38,756 nt of DNA from NCBI GenBank assembly GCA_002479215.1, contig DLME01000013.1:1027-39782 (forward strand), in the 5' to 3' direction. The position numbers and the translations under genes are program-made. Within the stretch, counting starts at the first letter, position 1; the number at the start of each line of letters is the position of its first letter. This stretch comes from Syntrophaceae bacterium UBA7544 (GTDB taxonomy: Bacteria; Desulfobacterota; Syntrophia; Syntrophales; Smithellaceae). Shown here one piece after another: positions 8,455-17,618 of the stretch. The notes under the pieces were generated by a model. The model was given only the letters and a program-made list of their open reading frames with translations, was not told the origin of the DNA and searched no databases.

Positions 8455-9723
8455 ATGAAAAAAGGCAATTTATTGATCGTGCCGTGTGCTCTTGCATTTT
8501 TAATTATGTTCCTTTTGATATATCCTGCCCAGCCTGCCGCGGCAGCCTCGAAAATCAAAGTGGGATACCTAATTCCTCTTTCCGGCACAGCGGCCGCCCC
8601 GATTGGACAGGATATGAGCAATGCCACGCATTTAGCAATAAAGCATATCAATGAATCGGGCGGAATTAAATCAATGGGGGGAGCTTTATTGGAGATAGTT
8701 GAGGTTGATACTCATGGAGATCCGAAGATAGGAATGACCGAAACCGAAAGGTTGATCAACGTTGAAAAGGTTCCGGTGATTATTGGTGCTTATCAAAGTG
8801 CAGTTACATTTCCCAGCACGGCTGTTGCTGAGAAATATAGAGTACCGTGGATTGTCGACTTAGCAGCTAAAGCAGAAATTACCGAGCGGGGTTATAAATA
8901 TGTCTTTCGTCCAGTACAAGCCCTGGCTTCAAGTAATGCCGACAGTATAGTGGATTTTGTTAAGTGGGCAAGCGAAACAACAGGTAAAAAACCAAAAACG
9001 TTGGCTTTTGTTTATGAAAACACAGATTGGGGGCAGGACTTGGCCCAAACATTAAGGACTCGTTTTCCAAAGGAAATGGGATTAGAAACTGTTTTAGATG
9101 AAGCTTACCCCCAAAATTCTCCAGACATGAGACCCCTTGTTCTTAAAATCAAAGGAAGGAACCCGGATATTATTTCTGTGACCGGCTATACTACAGATGC
9201 AATTCAAATACATAAGCTATTTGAACAATTACAAGTAAATGCAATGGCTATTATCGGCAGTGCGGCTGGCCAAGCAGATCGGACATTTGTTCCTTCAGTG
9301 GGTATTAAAGGGACTAATTACATTTTTACCACTAATGGCTGGGCCGGTTATGAGTCGTGCATTACGACGCCATTCGCCAAGAAATTTTGGGATGAATTTA
9401 TGGCAACTTATAAATATGAGCCTACAGAGTTTACGGTATGCGCTTACGGAGCTGTTTGGTTTCTTAAAGATGCTCTGGAAAGAGCAAAGAAAGCGGAACC
9501 AGAGGCGATTCGTGGAGCCTTAGCTAAAACGGTGATAACAAATACTGATCTCACGAAATTGTTAGGATTCAATATTAAGATTGATGGAAAGGGCCAAAAC
9601 CCTTTAAAAAGATTTGTTATGCAACAAATCTATGATGGCAAGTACCGCACGGTTTGGCCGGCGAATGTGGCCGTCACTGGTTTTAAGCCGGTATGGCCGG
9701 TTCCAAAATGGAGTGGGAAATAG
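8455..9723 (+). CDS. Branched-chain amino acid-type ABC transporter substrate-binding protein (copy 1)
   Basis: This is a periplasmic type I binding protein of the LivK/Peripla_BP_6 family, 422 residues. A signal peptide covers about residues 1-31 (KK, hydrophobic core, AQPAAAA cleavage region), followed by KIKVGYLIPLSG. Family hallmarks are IGAYQSAVTFPSTAVAEKY and ENTDWGQDLA. An AAGGGGG ribosome-binding site precedes the ATG. It closely resembles the copy at 18877-20121 (roughly 70% identity over the first 150 mature residues by eye), including the shared WPVPKW C-terminus. Relatives in anaerobes often bind aromatic or other organic acids, so a true amino acid ligand should not be assumed. 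Confidence 0.92.
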   Translation: MKKGNLLIVPCALAFLIMFLLIYPAQPAAAASKIKVGYLIPLSGTAAAPIGQDMSNATHLAIKHINESGGIKSMGGALLEIVEVDTHGDPKIGMTETERLINVEKVPVIIGAYQSAVTFPSTAVAEKYRVPWIVDLAAKAEITERGYKYVFRPVQALASSNADSIVDFVKWASETTGKKPKTLAFVYENTDWGQDLAQTLRTRFPKEMGLETVLDEAYPQNSPDMRPLVLKIKGRNPDIISVTGYTTDAIQIHKLFEQLQVNAMAIIGSAAGQADRTFVPSVGIKGTNYIFTTNGWAGYESCITTPFAKKFWDEFMATYKYEPTEFTVCAYGAVWFLKDALERAKKAEPEAIRGALAKTVITNTDLTKLLGFNIKIDGKGQNPLKRFVMQQIYDGKYRTVWPANVAVTGFKPVWPVPKWSGK

Positions 9724-9879
9724 TCGAGACTATTAATTGGGTCCTATACGGCTTACTGAAGCAATAAACCTTTGAAGAATAAGGTTAGTGGAAGTTTTGT
9801 GCCAAAAACCTTCTGAATACGCCGTTGCGGGCGCAAGAGTCATTTACTTTAAGCTCATTAAGAAAAGCAGGGAAATCTA

Positions 9880-9978
9880 ATGGCTATTTCGGAAGAAATG
9901 TTGATTATCAAAAATCGTTCCCTAAATATCCTCGTGTTTCATTTTATTAGAAAAATTTTGACAGGGAAGGATTCATGA
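9880..9978 (+). CDS. Possible 32-residue small ORF upstream of acyl-CoA ligase
   Basis: An AGGGA ribosome-binding site lies 6 nt before ATG 9880. The frame reads MAISEEMLIIKNRSLN then LVFHFIRKILTGKDS and its TGA overlaps the ligase start codon (ATGA). The layout suggests a translationally coupled leader, but the peptide matches nothing I recognise and could be chance. Confidence 0.25.
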   Translation: MAISEEMLIIKNRSLNILVFHFIRKILTGKDS

Positions 9979-11513
9979 TGATTAGCCTAGGCGACACTCT
10001 GCGGATAAATGCAGAGAAATTTCCGAATAAAATATGCATCTCTGATGGAAACCGAAAATTAACTTTTAAGGAATTTAACCAAAGAGTTAATAAAGTAGCG
10101 AATGGTTTGACAGCGCATGGGCTGGGAAAAGGGGAAAAAATTGCCATATTTTCCCGTAACTGCATTGAATATATGGAAGTATTTCATGCCTGCGCAAAAA
10201 TTGGAGTGTGCCTGGTAACACTGAATTTTTGGCTCAGACCGAGTGAGGTAGCGGTCATTTTTAATCATTCTGACGCGGTAATGATAATATTGGGCGAACA
10301 ATACCAAGAATCAATGTTTTCTATATATAAAGAATTGATCAAACTTCGTACGAATGGATTAATAGTTATTGGTAATCCTAAGTTTCCACATTGGGAGTCC
10401 TATGAAAATATTCTATCAAAGGCCTCTCAATGGGAACCGGAGGTTCAAGTTGATTGGGACGCTCCATTTTGGTTAATTTATACGTCCGGAACAACGGGGG
10501 ATCCCAAAGGAGTAGTTAGATCCCATAAACGTACAGTTTTAGACTGTTGGCTTGCTTTAATCGAATTCGGTCTAGGGAAAAATGACTATTTTTTGGCTAT
10601 CTCCCCCTTTTTTCATGGTGTGACATTTTTTCCTTTAATGGTCCTTCAGGCAGGAGGGAAAATATATGTCGTAAGTGAATATAATGCGGATATCATTTTA
10701 GAAATCATGAGCAACGAAAAAATTACAGCTTCATTTATGGTTCCAACAGTTTTGGATGTGCTGCTCAACAGTAAAAACATTGAAAAAACCTCATTTAAAT
10801 CGCTTCGAATGTTAGTCACAGGAGCGGCACCGTTGCCAACTAAAACGAAAGAAAGGGTCATGGAAAAAATTGGGCCGGTGTTATTTGAGTTTTATGGGGC
10901 TACCGAGAGCGGATATGTTACGGTTCTTCACCCGGAAGATCAGCTAAGGAAAATACGATGCTGTGGTCAACAATGTTTTGGGGCGGAAATTGAAATTCGT
11001 GACCTAGATGGAAACTCACTTCCACCAGGGCAAGTTGGAGAACTGTTTTCAAAATGGCCTGGCCGATTTGATGAATATTATAAAAATCAGGGAAAGACTG
11101 CCGAGGCTCTCCGAGACGATTGGTTTACAGCCGGTGATTTGGGGATGAAAGACGAAGAAAACTATTATTATATCGTCGACCGTAAAACAGATATGATTAT
11201 TAGTGGGGGAGAGAATATTTATCCAAGAGAAATTGAAGATATCTTAAAATCCCATTCTGCTGTTGAAGAATGTGCCGTATTTGGAATACCCGATGAACGA
11301 TGGGGTGAAGCTGTTAAAGCCGTGATAGTCCTTAAGCCAGGCTATTCAATAAGCGAACAGGGAATTAAGGAATATTGTGCAGCCAAACTTGCGGGGTTTA
11401 AAAGACCAAAAGAAATAGAATTTGTAAAAGAATTGCCCAAAACAGCTTCTGGAAAAATTATGAAAAAAAGCTTGAGGGATGAACAATGGAAGGATCGTGA
11501 AATTAAAGTTTAA
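9975..11513 (+). CDS. AMP-forming acyl-CoA synthetase (ligase copy 1)
   Basis: An ANL-superfamily ligase that adenylates a carboxylic acid and transfers it to CoA; 512 residues, full length. Visible core motifs are the P-loop YTSGTTGDPKG (169-179), YGATESG (307-313), TAGDLG (385-390), VDRKTDMIISGGENIYPRE (401-419) and the catalytic Lys in ASGKIMKK (about K494). GGAAGGA precedes tandem ATG codons (9975, 9978); either could be used. It is about two-thirds identical over the first 100 residues to the ligase at 16086-17618, so the pair arose by duplication. The acid substrate is not predictable from sequence. Confidence 0.92.
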   Translation: MMISLGDTLRINAEKFPNKICISDGNRKLTFKEFNQRVNKVANGLTAHGLGKGEKIAIFSRNCIEYMEVFHACAKIGVCLVTLNFWLRPSEVAVIFNHSDAVMIILGEQYQESMFSIYKELIKLRTNGLIVIGNPKFPHWESYENILSKASQWEPEVQVDWDAPFWLIYTSGTTGDPKGVVRSHKRTVLDCWLALIEFGLGKNDYFLAISPFFHGVTFFPLMVLQAGGKIYVVSEYNADIILEIMSNEKITASFMVPTVLDVLLNSKNIEKTSFKSLRMLVTGAAPLPTKTKERVMEKIGPVLFEFYGATESGYVTVLHPEDQLRKIRCCGQQCFGAEIEIRDLDGNSLPPGQVGELFSKWPGRFDEYYKNQGKTAEALRDDWFTAGDLGMKDEENYYYIVDRKTDMIISGGENIYPREIEDILKSHSAVEECAVFGIPDERWGEAVKAVIVLKPGYSISEQGIKEYCAAKLAGFKRPKEIEFVKELPKTASGKIMKKSLRDEQWKDREIKV

Positions 11514-11616
11514 GGCGTTGTTCTGTTTTGATAATAGACAGCGGTTAAGGAAATTCAAACAGCATCAATAGGAAGAGCCATAAGATGCAATTTTATTAAA
11601 AGGAGGTAATTTTAAC

Positions 11617-12453
11617 ATGCCAGAACCCAAAGATATCATGAAGCCCAAGAATACTGTTCTATTAGAAAAGAAAGGTGAGATTGCCTATGTAACCCTCAAT
11701 TACCCAGAGAGATTAAACGCTGTCAGATATGCAGAATATCAACGTCTCGTTGATGCTGTTGAAGACTGCCACAAGGATAATAATATAAGAGTAATGATTC
11801 TTACCGGTGCAGGCGATAAGGTTTGGAACGCAGGGGATGATTTAAGGGAATGGCCCGGAGGGGGAGAAGAAAAAGGAAATCCCCATATGAGCTTGCCACT
11901 TATTGATTATTTTGGGGCGTTTGACCCGCTTATGACTATGGCCAATATTTTTCGCGAGTGGGGTAAGGTGTCTATTATGGCTCTAAATGGGGTATGTGCT
12001 TTGCCGGAACTCATTTATTCGGCTGACTTTGTTATTGCGGCGGAACATGCCACCATTGGGCAGCCGGAATCGCGCCTCGCTTGCATGCCCGGTGCTGGCG
12101 GTACCCAGATGCTCCCCAGGTTAGTAGGAAGGCGGAAGGCTCTCGAAATGCTACTTTTAGGCGAATACATAACTGCTCAGGAAGCTTATAGAGTGGGATT
12201 GGTCAACCAAGTTGTTCCTTTATCCGAATTGATGCCTGCCGCCGAGGCTATTGCTCAAAAAATTTTAAAAATATCACCTCTTTCAGTAAAGTTTATCAAG
12301 AAAGCCGTTCAGAGGGCCCAGGATTTTCCATATCAAGCGGGACAGGAACTTGAATGGTTATACTTTACTCTTCTTCTGGGTACCGAAGATTGCAAAGAAG
12401 CAATTAAGTCGTACGTTGAGCACAAACCAATGCCGCCCTTTAAGAAGGGATAA
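11617..12453 (+). CDS. Enoyl-CoA hydratase/isomerase (crotonase) family protein with altered oxyanion loop
   Basis: This 278-residue crotonase-fold protein would act on a CoA thioester, by hydration, isomerisation or C-C lyase chemistry. WNAGDDLREW matches the first oxyanion-hole strand, and IGQPESRLACMPGAGGTQMLPRLVGR matches the second catalytic segment with its Glu. The usual GGG-x-E loop is instead NGVCALPELIYSAD: the Glu remains but the glycines are lost and the loop looks two residues shorter. The reaction may therefore differ from simple hydration. An AAGGAGGT ribosome-binding site precedes the ATG. It lies between the ligase and the first Liv permease, consistent with processing of the ligase product. 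Confidence 0.85.
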   Translation: MPEPKDIMKPKNTVLLEKKGEIAYVTLNYPERLNAVRYAEYQRLVDAVEDCHKDNNIRVMILTGAGDKVWNAGDDLREWPGGGEEKGNPHMSLPLIDYFGAFDPLMTMANIFREWGKVSIMALNGVCALPELIYSADFVIAAEHATIGQPESRLACMPGAGGTQMLPRLVGRRKALEMLLLGEYITAQEAYRVGLVNQVVPLSELMPAAEAIAQKILKISPLSVKFIKKAVQRAQDFPYQAGQELEWLYFTLLLGTEDCKEAIKSYVEHKPMPPFKKG

Positions 12454-12468
12454 AAAAATCGAAAAAAC

Positions 12469-12501
12469 CTTCCCGGCAAATTCTCCAGTTTGTTCGGGAA
12501 G
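12469..12501 (+). terminator. Stem-loop after crotonase gene
   Basis: Arms CTTCCCG (12469-12475) and CGGGAAG (12495-12501) pair perfectly, and the stem can extend inward through GCAAA/TTTGT with a bulge. Only a short ATTTT follows, so it is more likely a partial terminator or mRNA 3'-end stabiliser than a strong terminator. The surrounding 230 bp before livH shows no gene. Confidence 0.4.
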
Positions 12502-12683
12502 ATTTTGCCCAGGCCTTTTAATATTTTGGTGACGGAAAAAGCAGTTTGGGCGAAAGTAATTGAATATAAAAAAGATACAGAACGATACAACCAGATCAGA
12601 AGCAAAAGAAAATAAGACTGATCATTCTTCGGTAACGAACAGGTGATCGCCTTATATTTCAGAATTCAAAATTAGGATACTGC

Positions 12684-13562
12684 ATGTCTATTTTGATTCA
12701 ATCATTTTTGAATGGCATATGTAGCGGGTCGATTTACGGTCTGATCGCTCTGAGCCTCAGTCTTCTTTTTGGGGTTATGAAGATTATAAATTTCGCCCAT
12801 GGGGCATTTCTCATGATGGCGATGTACTTCACTCTATGGATATGCCGATATCTGGGGCTTCATCCGCAATTGACTCTTTTGATTGTTCCACCCAGCATGT
12901 TTGCCGTAGGCTACCTAACCCAAAGGTTTCTCATTAAGTCCATTTACGAAAAAGAGACCGCCCGGGAACCGATCGGTGTTTTGATCTTTACCACGGGCTT
13001 ATGGATCTTCCTGGATAGCCTCTTCTTGTTATTTGCCGGACCAGATGCGCAAGTAATCAAGCACGGCTATGTGAACCAGACTTTGGTCTTGGGCGATTTC
13101 ATTTTCAGCTATACGCAAATTTTTGGTTTATTATTTTCGGTATTGGTCGGATTTGCCTTTTTCCTGTTTCTGAAGAAGACCAAGACGGGTCGCGCCATAC
13201 GGGCCACAGGACAGGACAGAGAAGCGGCTAGTGTCATTGGGGTGAATAGTTACAGGATTTACGATATCTCTTTTGGTATCGGGATGGCCATTTTAGGAGC
13301 TGCGGGGGCCCTTCTCCTTCCTCTCTATTCCGTTTACCCATTCGTGGGGGATGTTTTTGGGATGAGAGCGTTTGTAATCGTTGTTCTGGGAGGAATGGGT
13401 TCCCTAAGTGGTGCTTTTTGGGGAGGACTTATTATTGGGTTAATTGAGTCGGTAGGGGCCCAATTTCTTCCCGCTACTTTCACGGAAGCGCTAATTTTAA
13501 TCATTTTTTTAATCATTTTATATTTTAAGCCATCCGGCCTTTTTGGTTTGGAAAGTGAGTAA
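12684..13562 (+). CDS. Liv-type ABC transporter permease LivH (system 1)
   Basis: Inner-membrane permease of the branched-chain amino acid (HAAT) ABC family, 292 residues with about eight hydrophobic segments. GSIYGLIALSLSLLFGVMKIINFAHGAFLM at the N-terminus and the cytoplasmic TGRAIRATGQDREAASVIGVN loop, which docks the ATPase, are classic LivH features. VVLGGMGSLSGAFWGGLIIG is the conserved C-terminal segment. It is the first of four consecutive transporter genes (H, M, G, F). Its stop codon is 4 nt before the preferred livM start. Confidence 0.93.
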   Translation: MSILIQSFLNGICSGSIYGLIALSLSLLFGVMKIINFAHGAFLMMAMYFTLWICRYLGLHPQLTLLIVPPSMFAVGYLTQRFLIKSIYEKETAREPIGVLIFTTGLWIFLDSLFLLFAGPDAQVIKHGYVNQTLVLGDFIFSYTQIFGLLFSVLVGFAFFLFLKKTKTGRAIRATGQDREAASVIGVNSYRIYDISFGIGMAILGAAGALLLPLYSVYPFVGDVFGMRAFVIVVLGGMGSLSGAFWGGLIIGLIESVGAQFLPATFTEALILIIFLIILYFKPSGLFGLESE

Positions 13563-13566
13563 AAAG

Positions 13567-14592
13567 ATGCCTCCACCCTTGCCTCGGGAAAAATCAATGT
13601 CTCCAAGAACGGAATGGATAAGAGGAATTATCATTCTCGTTGTTTTGTCGCTATTACCTTTGATTTTTCAAAATCCCTATACGATGAGTATTTTGATCCT
13701 TTTATTTTTATATGCTTATTTTGCTCTGTCTTGGAATATCCTGGGAGGAATTGCCGGTCAGCTATCTCTTGGGCACTCGGCCTATGTAGGTATTGGAGCT
13801 TATACCTCAACGGTCCTTTTCCTCCAATGGGGAATAAGTCCTTGGATAGGCATGATCGTCGGGGCAATCTTTGCCGCTTTTGCCGCTATCTTGATTGGCT
13901 TTCCGTGCTTTAAGCTCAGGGGGGCTTATTTCTCCTTGGCGACCCTAGCAGCGGCAATGATCTTACAGATTATCGTGGAGAACACTAATAACTTACTCGG
14001 GGGGCCTCGCGGATTGGAAATCACTTTGTTAAAAGATGCCCCTTGGCAATTTCAGTATACCAACAAGCTTTTTTATTATGTGATTGTTGTCCTTTTGTTT
14101 TTTTCAGTCATTGGAGTGACCCGATGGATTCTCCACTCCAGAATCGGGTATTACCTAAACGCCATCAAGAATGACCAGGAGGCGGCTCAATCGCTAGGCG
14201 TCAATTTGACCAGATATAAATCAATCGCTGCAGCCATCAGCGCAATATTTACCGCCATTGGCGGGACATTTTACGCGCAGTTTGTTCTTTATATCAACCC
14301 GGAAAAAATTATTGGCACCAATTTATCTATCCAGTTGGCGGTTATGTGTATCATCGGGGGGCGCGGTACGATTCTGGGTCCCATACTAGGGGCTGTTCTT
14401 TTGGTGGTTTCCGCGGAATTGCTGCATCTTTATATGGGTGGAAAGATGATTGGTTTGGATATCATGCTTTATGGAATTATTTTGATGACTGTGATTCGCT
14501 TTGAACCGCAGGGGATTTATGTACTGATTCGAAAATTTTTCAATCGTTTTACAAGGAGCACTTCTCCCTTTAGGGACGGAAGGTCTTCCTAA
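13567..14592 (+). CDS. Liv-type ABC transporter permease LivM (system 1)
   Basis: Second membrane subunit of the transporter, 341 residues. SWNILGGIAGQLSLGHSAYVGIGAYTS and the loop GYYLNAIKNDQEAAQSLGVN are LivM signatures; GGRGTILGPILGA follows. A frame opens at a TTG (13543) overlapping livH, but the ATG at 13567 is preferred; an ATG at 13597 is also possible because no strong ribosome-binding site discriminates them. Translation is probably coupled to livH. Confidence 0.92.
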   Translation: MPPPLPREKSMSPRTEWIRGIIILVVLSLLPLIFQNPYTMSILILLFLYAYFALSWNILGGIAGQLSLGHSAYVGIGAYTSTVLFLQWGISPWIGMIVGAIFAAFAAILIGFPCFKLRGAYFSLATLAAAMILQIIVENTNNLLGGPRGLEITLLKDAPWQFQYTNKLFYYVIVVLLFFSVIGVTRWILHSRIGYYLNAIKNDQEAAQSLGVNLTRYKSIAAAISAIFTAIGGTFYAQFVLYINPEKIIGTNLSIQLAVMCIIGGRGTILGPILGAVLLVVSAELLHLYMGGKMIGLDIMLYGIILMTVIRFEPQGIYVLIRKFFNRFTRSTSPFRDGRSS

Positions 14593-14637
14593 ATTTAGGA
14601 CCTGCTTATAAACTAAAGCGTAACAGACGGAAAACGC

Positions 14638-15366
14638 ATGGGAATCTTTCAATTCAAGAATGTGAGTAAAGTCTTCGGGGGCCTGAGAGCAATTGATGAT
14701 GTTTCCTTTTCCATAGACCAAGGGGAGATTATCGGACTTATTGGCCCAAATGGGGCCGGGAAAACAACGATCTTTAGCTTAGCCAGTGGATTCACTCCAC
14801 CTACCAGCGGAAAGATCTTTTTTAAAGAAAACCGTATCGACGGCCTGGCGTCCGATCAAATTTGCAAAAAGGGTCTGTGTCGGACATTTCAGGTTGTCAA
14901 GCCTTTTGGGGATATGAATGTCCTGGACAATATTATGGTGGGATCCTTATTACATACGGCAAATATGAAAAAGGCCCAAGAAGAAGCTTTAGAGATTTTA
15001 TACACGCTGGGTTTGGTCGGCGTCAAGGAACAGATGGGCAAGAATTTAACGATTGCGGATCGAAAACGACTGGAGATTGCTCGGGCATTGGCTACCCATC
15101 CTAAAATGATCCTCTTGGATGAGGTTATGGCCGGATTGACTTCAGTGGAAACAAGGGAAGTAATCGAAATGATCCGTCAAATTCAGAAGAGGAATATTAC
15201 CATTTTGCTCATAGAGCATATCATGCAGGCAATTATGAGCCTTTCAGACCGGATCATTGTCATTCATCACGGACAAAAAATCAGCGAAGGAAATCCTAAG
15301 GCGGTTTCTAATGATGAGCAGGTTATCAAGGCCTACTTGGGTGAAGAATATCATGAGCTTACTTAG
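14638..15366 (+). CDS. Liv-type ABC transporter ATP-binding protein LivG (system 1)
   Basis: Cytoplasmic ATPase subunit, 242 residues. Walker A is GPNGAGKTT (36-44) and Walker B is MILLDEVMAGL. The signature segment reads LTIADRKRLEIARAL instead of LSGGQ; this divergent form is seen in a subset of LivG proteins and recurs in the fused copy at 23884-25689 as LTLPGKKRLEMAKVL. The C-terminal region GEEY is typical of LivG. It overlaps livF by 14 nt. Confidence 0.93.
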   Translation: MGIFQFKNVSKVFGGLRAIDDVSFSIDQGEIIGLIGPNGAGKTTIFSLASGFTPPTSGKIFFKENRIDGLASDQICKKGLCRTFQVVKPFGDMNVLDNIMVGSLLHTANMKKAQEEALEILYTLGLVGVKEQMGKNLTIADRKRLEIARALATHPKMILLDEVMAGLTSVETREVIEMIRQIQKRNITILLIEHIMQAIMSLSDRIIVIHHGQKISEGNPKAVSNDEQVIKAYLGEEYHELT

Positions 15367-16063
15367 CGTCAATGACGTCAATGTGTATTACGGAGACGTT
15401 CACATTCTCCATGATGTTTCCATCTCCGTGGGAGAGAAGGAGATTGTCAGCATCGTAGGTGGAAACGGCACGGGTAAGACCACCTTAATGAAGACTCTCT
15501 CGGGCCTCTTGAGAACTAAGACGGGATCCATCATCTTTCAGGGGCAGGAGATTCATCATTTACTACCCTATGAAATTACCCGGCAGGGGATCTCTCAGGT
15601 GATGGAAGGAAGGCGGTTGTTTCCCTTTATGACCGTCGAGGATAACCTCTGGATGGGGGCTTATCCCTTGAATGACCGGGAGCAGATCCAGCGGAATTTT
15701 GCGAATGTCCTCCATCTCTTCCCTATCTTGGGGAAGAGAAAGAGCCAAATGGCCAAGTCCTTCAGTGGAGGCGAGCAGCAGATGTTGGCTATCGGACGGG
15801 CGCTCATGGCTTCTCCCAGACTGCTCATACTTGACGAACCCTCTTTGGGTCTGGCTCCGGTTTCGGTCAGCCTGATCTTTGACACCCTGCAACAGATCAA
15901 TGCCAAAGGGGTTACAATCCTTCTTGTGGAACAGGACGTTAAAAAATCTCTGAGTATCGCCTCCCGGGGATATGTGATCGAGCATGGACGCATCGTGATG
16001 GAAGGCCCTGGCCAGCAATTACTCTCCGACCCACACCTGAAAGAAACCTATTTGGGAATATGA
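15353..16063 (+). CDS. Liv-type ABC transporter ATP-binding protein LivF (system 1)
   Basis: Second ATPase subunit, 236 residues from the ATG at 15353. The frame is open from 15257, but family homology begins at MSLLSVNDVNVYYGD, and this start gives the usual short overlap with livG. Walker A is GGNGTGKTT, the signature FSGGEQQMLAIGRAL is intact, and Walker B is LLILDEPSLGLAP. With LivG it probably forms a heterodimer having one canonical and one divergent signature. Confidence 0.93.
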   Translation: MSLLSVNDVNVYYGDVHILHDVSISVGEKEIVSIVGGNGTGKTTLMKTLSGLLRTKTGSIIFQGQEIHHLLPYEITRQGISQVMEGRRLFPFMTVEDNLWMGAYPLNDREQIQRNFANVLHLFPILGKRKSQMAKSFSGGEQQMLAIGRALMASPRLLILDEPSLGLAPVSVSLIFDTLQQINAKGVTILLVEQDVKKSLSIASRGYVIEHGRIVMEGPGQQLLSDPHLKETYLGI

Positions 16064-16085
16064 CCGAAAAAAGAGGAGTTCGAAA

Positions 16086-17618
16086 ATGATACACTTTGGT
16101 GACAGTTTGCGGATGAATGCTACAAAATTCCCCCAAAAGATTTGTCTTATCGATGAAACTAGAAGGCTCACCTTTGCTGAATTTAACCACCAAGTCAACA
16201 AGCTGGCCAATGCTCTCCTCGGTCACGGCCTCAAGCCGGGGGACAAGATTGCAGTTTTTTCCCGAAATAGCATTGAATACATGGAAATCTTCCACGCCTG
16301 TGCCAAAGCGGGGATTTGTATTGTCACCCTTAATTTCTGGTTGAAGCCTGAAGAATTGGTGGTTTTATTCAATCATTCCGATGCGCTCTTTGTTTTTCTT
16401 GGAGACTCCTTCCAGGAAGCTTTTTCTTCCATCGAGGGGCAGCTGAAAAACCTTCGTCCCGATGGGGTAGTGGTCATCGGCCAATCCAGAAATTCCCGTT
16501 GGACATCCTATGACAAATTTTTATCATCCTGGTCGGATGAGGAGCCTGGCGTTTCAGTTTCCTGGGATGCCCCCTATTGGATGCTCTACACCTCGGGAAC
16601 AACCGGAAATCCTAAAGGGGTCCTTCGCTCCCATAAGCGAACGGTCTTGTGCAGCTGGTACACCCTGCTGGAGTTCAACTTGTCGAGAAAAGATATCTTT
16701 TTAGCGATTTCCCCTTTCTTTCATGGAGTAACTTTTTTCCCTCTTATGGTTCTGATGGTCGGCGGGGCAATATTTGTGGCCAGTGAATTCAACGCGGAAA
16801 AAGTCCTGGAAATCGTCGAGAAGGAAAAAATTACCGCATCCTTTATGGTTCCGACCATGCTGGATATGCTTTTAAACAGTTCCCGCTTGGAGAAGACCCG
16901 TTTCGATGTCTTGCGCTGTCTGGTGACAGGGGGTGCCCCTATGCCTACCTCCTTAAAGGAAGATATCCTGAAAAGAGTCGGCCCGGTTCTCTATGAGTTT
17001 TATGGGGCAGGGGAAAGCGGTTATCTCGCCGTCCTTCATCCCCAGGATCAGTACCGGAAGATTCGCTGCTGCGGCCAACCCTGTTTTGGAGCGGAGTTGG
17101 AAGTACGGGATACGGAAGGACAGCCCCTTCCGGTGGGTCAAGTGGGAAAACTTTTTTCCAAATGTGCCGGCCGTTTTGATGGGTATTACAAAGACCCGGA
17201 AAGAACAGCCGAAGCGCTCCATGGCGAATGGTTTACGGCCGGTGATTTAGGAATGAAAGATGCAGAGAATTATTATTATATTGTCGATCGGGAAACCGAC
17301 ATGATCATCAGCGGCGGAGAAAACATTTATCCCCGGGAAATCGAAGACATCCTGAAATCGCATCCTGCGGTGGCGGACTCAGCGGTCTTTGGGATACCGG
17401 ATAAACGTTGGGGAGAGGTGGTTAAAGCTATGATTGTCTTAAAAACAGGCTATTCGGCCTCTGCAGAAGAGATTATTGCCTATTGCAGCAAACATTTGGC
17501 CGGCTATAAACGGCCGAAAATAGTGTCTTTTGTAGAGGATTTGCCTAGAACTTCATCCGGAAAAATCATGAAAAAGAAAATTCGGGATGAACATTGGAAT
17601 GAAAAGGAGAAAGTATAA
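16086..17618 (+). CDS. AMP-forming acyl-CoA synthetase (ligase copy 2)
   Basis: ANL-superfamily ligase of 510 residues with YTSGTTGNPKG, YGAGESG, TAGDLG, VDRETDMIISGGENIYPRE and TSSGKIMKK motifs. It is a close paralogue of the ligase at 9975-11513 and shares the unusual SPFFHGVTFFPLMVL core, so both probably act on related acids. The motif-5 Thr is changed (YGAGESG instead of YGATESG), which may affect ATP handling. GAGGAGTTCGAAA precedes the ATG. It begins 22 nt after livF and its stop shares a base with the next start (TAATG), so it belongs to the same operon. Confidence 0.92.
   Translation: MIHFGDSLRMNATKFPQKICLIDETRRLTFAEFNHQVNKLANALLGHGLKPGDKIAVFSRNSIEYMEIFHACAKAGICIVTLNFWLKPEELVVLFNHSDALFVFLGDSFQEAFSSIEGQLKNLRPDGVVVIGQSRNSRWTSYDKFLSSWSDEEPGVSVSWDAPYWMLYTSGTTGNPKGVLRSHKRTVLCSWYTLLEFNLSRKDIFLAISPFFHGVTFFPLMVLMVGGAIFVASEFNAEKVLEIVEKEKITASFMVPTMLDMLLNSSRLEKTRFDVLRCLVTGGAPMPTSLKEDILKRVGPVLYEFYGAGESGYLAVLHPQDQYRKIRCCGQPCFGAELEVRDTEGQPLPVGQVGKLFSKCAGRFDGYYKDPERTAEALHGEWFTAGDLGMKDAENYYYIVDRETDMIISGGENIYPREIEDILKSHPAVADSAVFGIPDKRWGEVVKAMIVLKTGYSASAEEIIAYCSKHLAGYKRPKIVSFVEDLPRTSSGKIMKKKIRDEHWNEKEKV

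Noticed and set aside
9767-9786. 6-bp AACCTT/AAGGTT hairpin after SBP copy 1
   Set aside because: A short AT-rich stem without a T-run; not distinguishable from chance.
15563-16018. 151-codon minus-strand frame over livF
   Set aside because: It is antisense to a well-supported LivF gene and has no independent domain signal.
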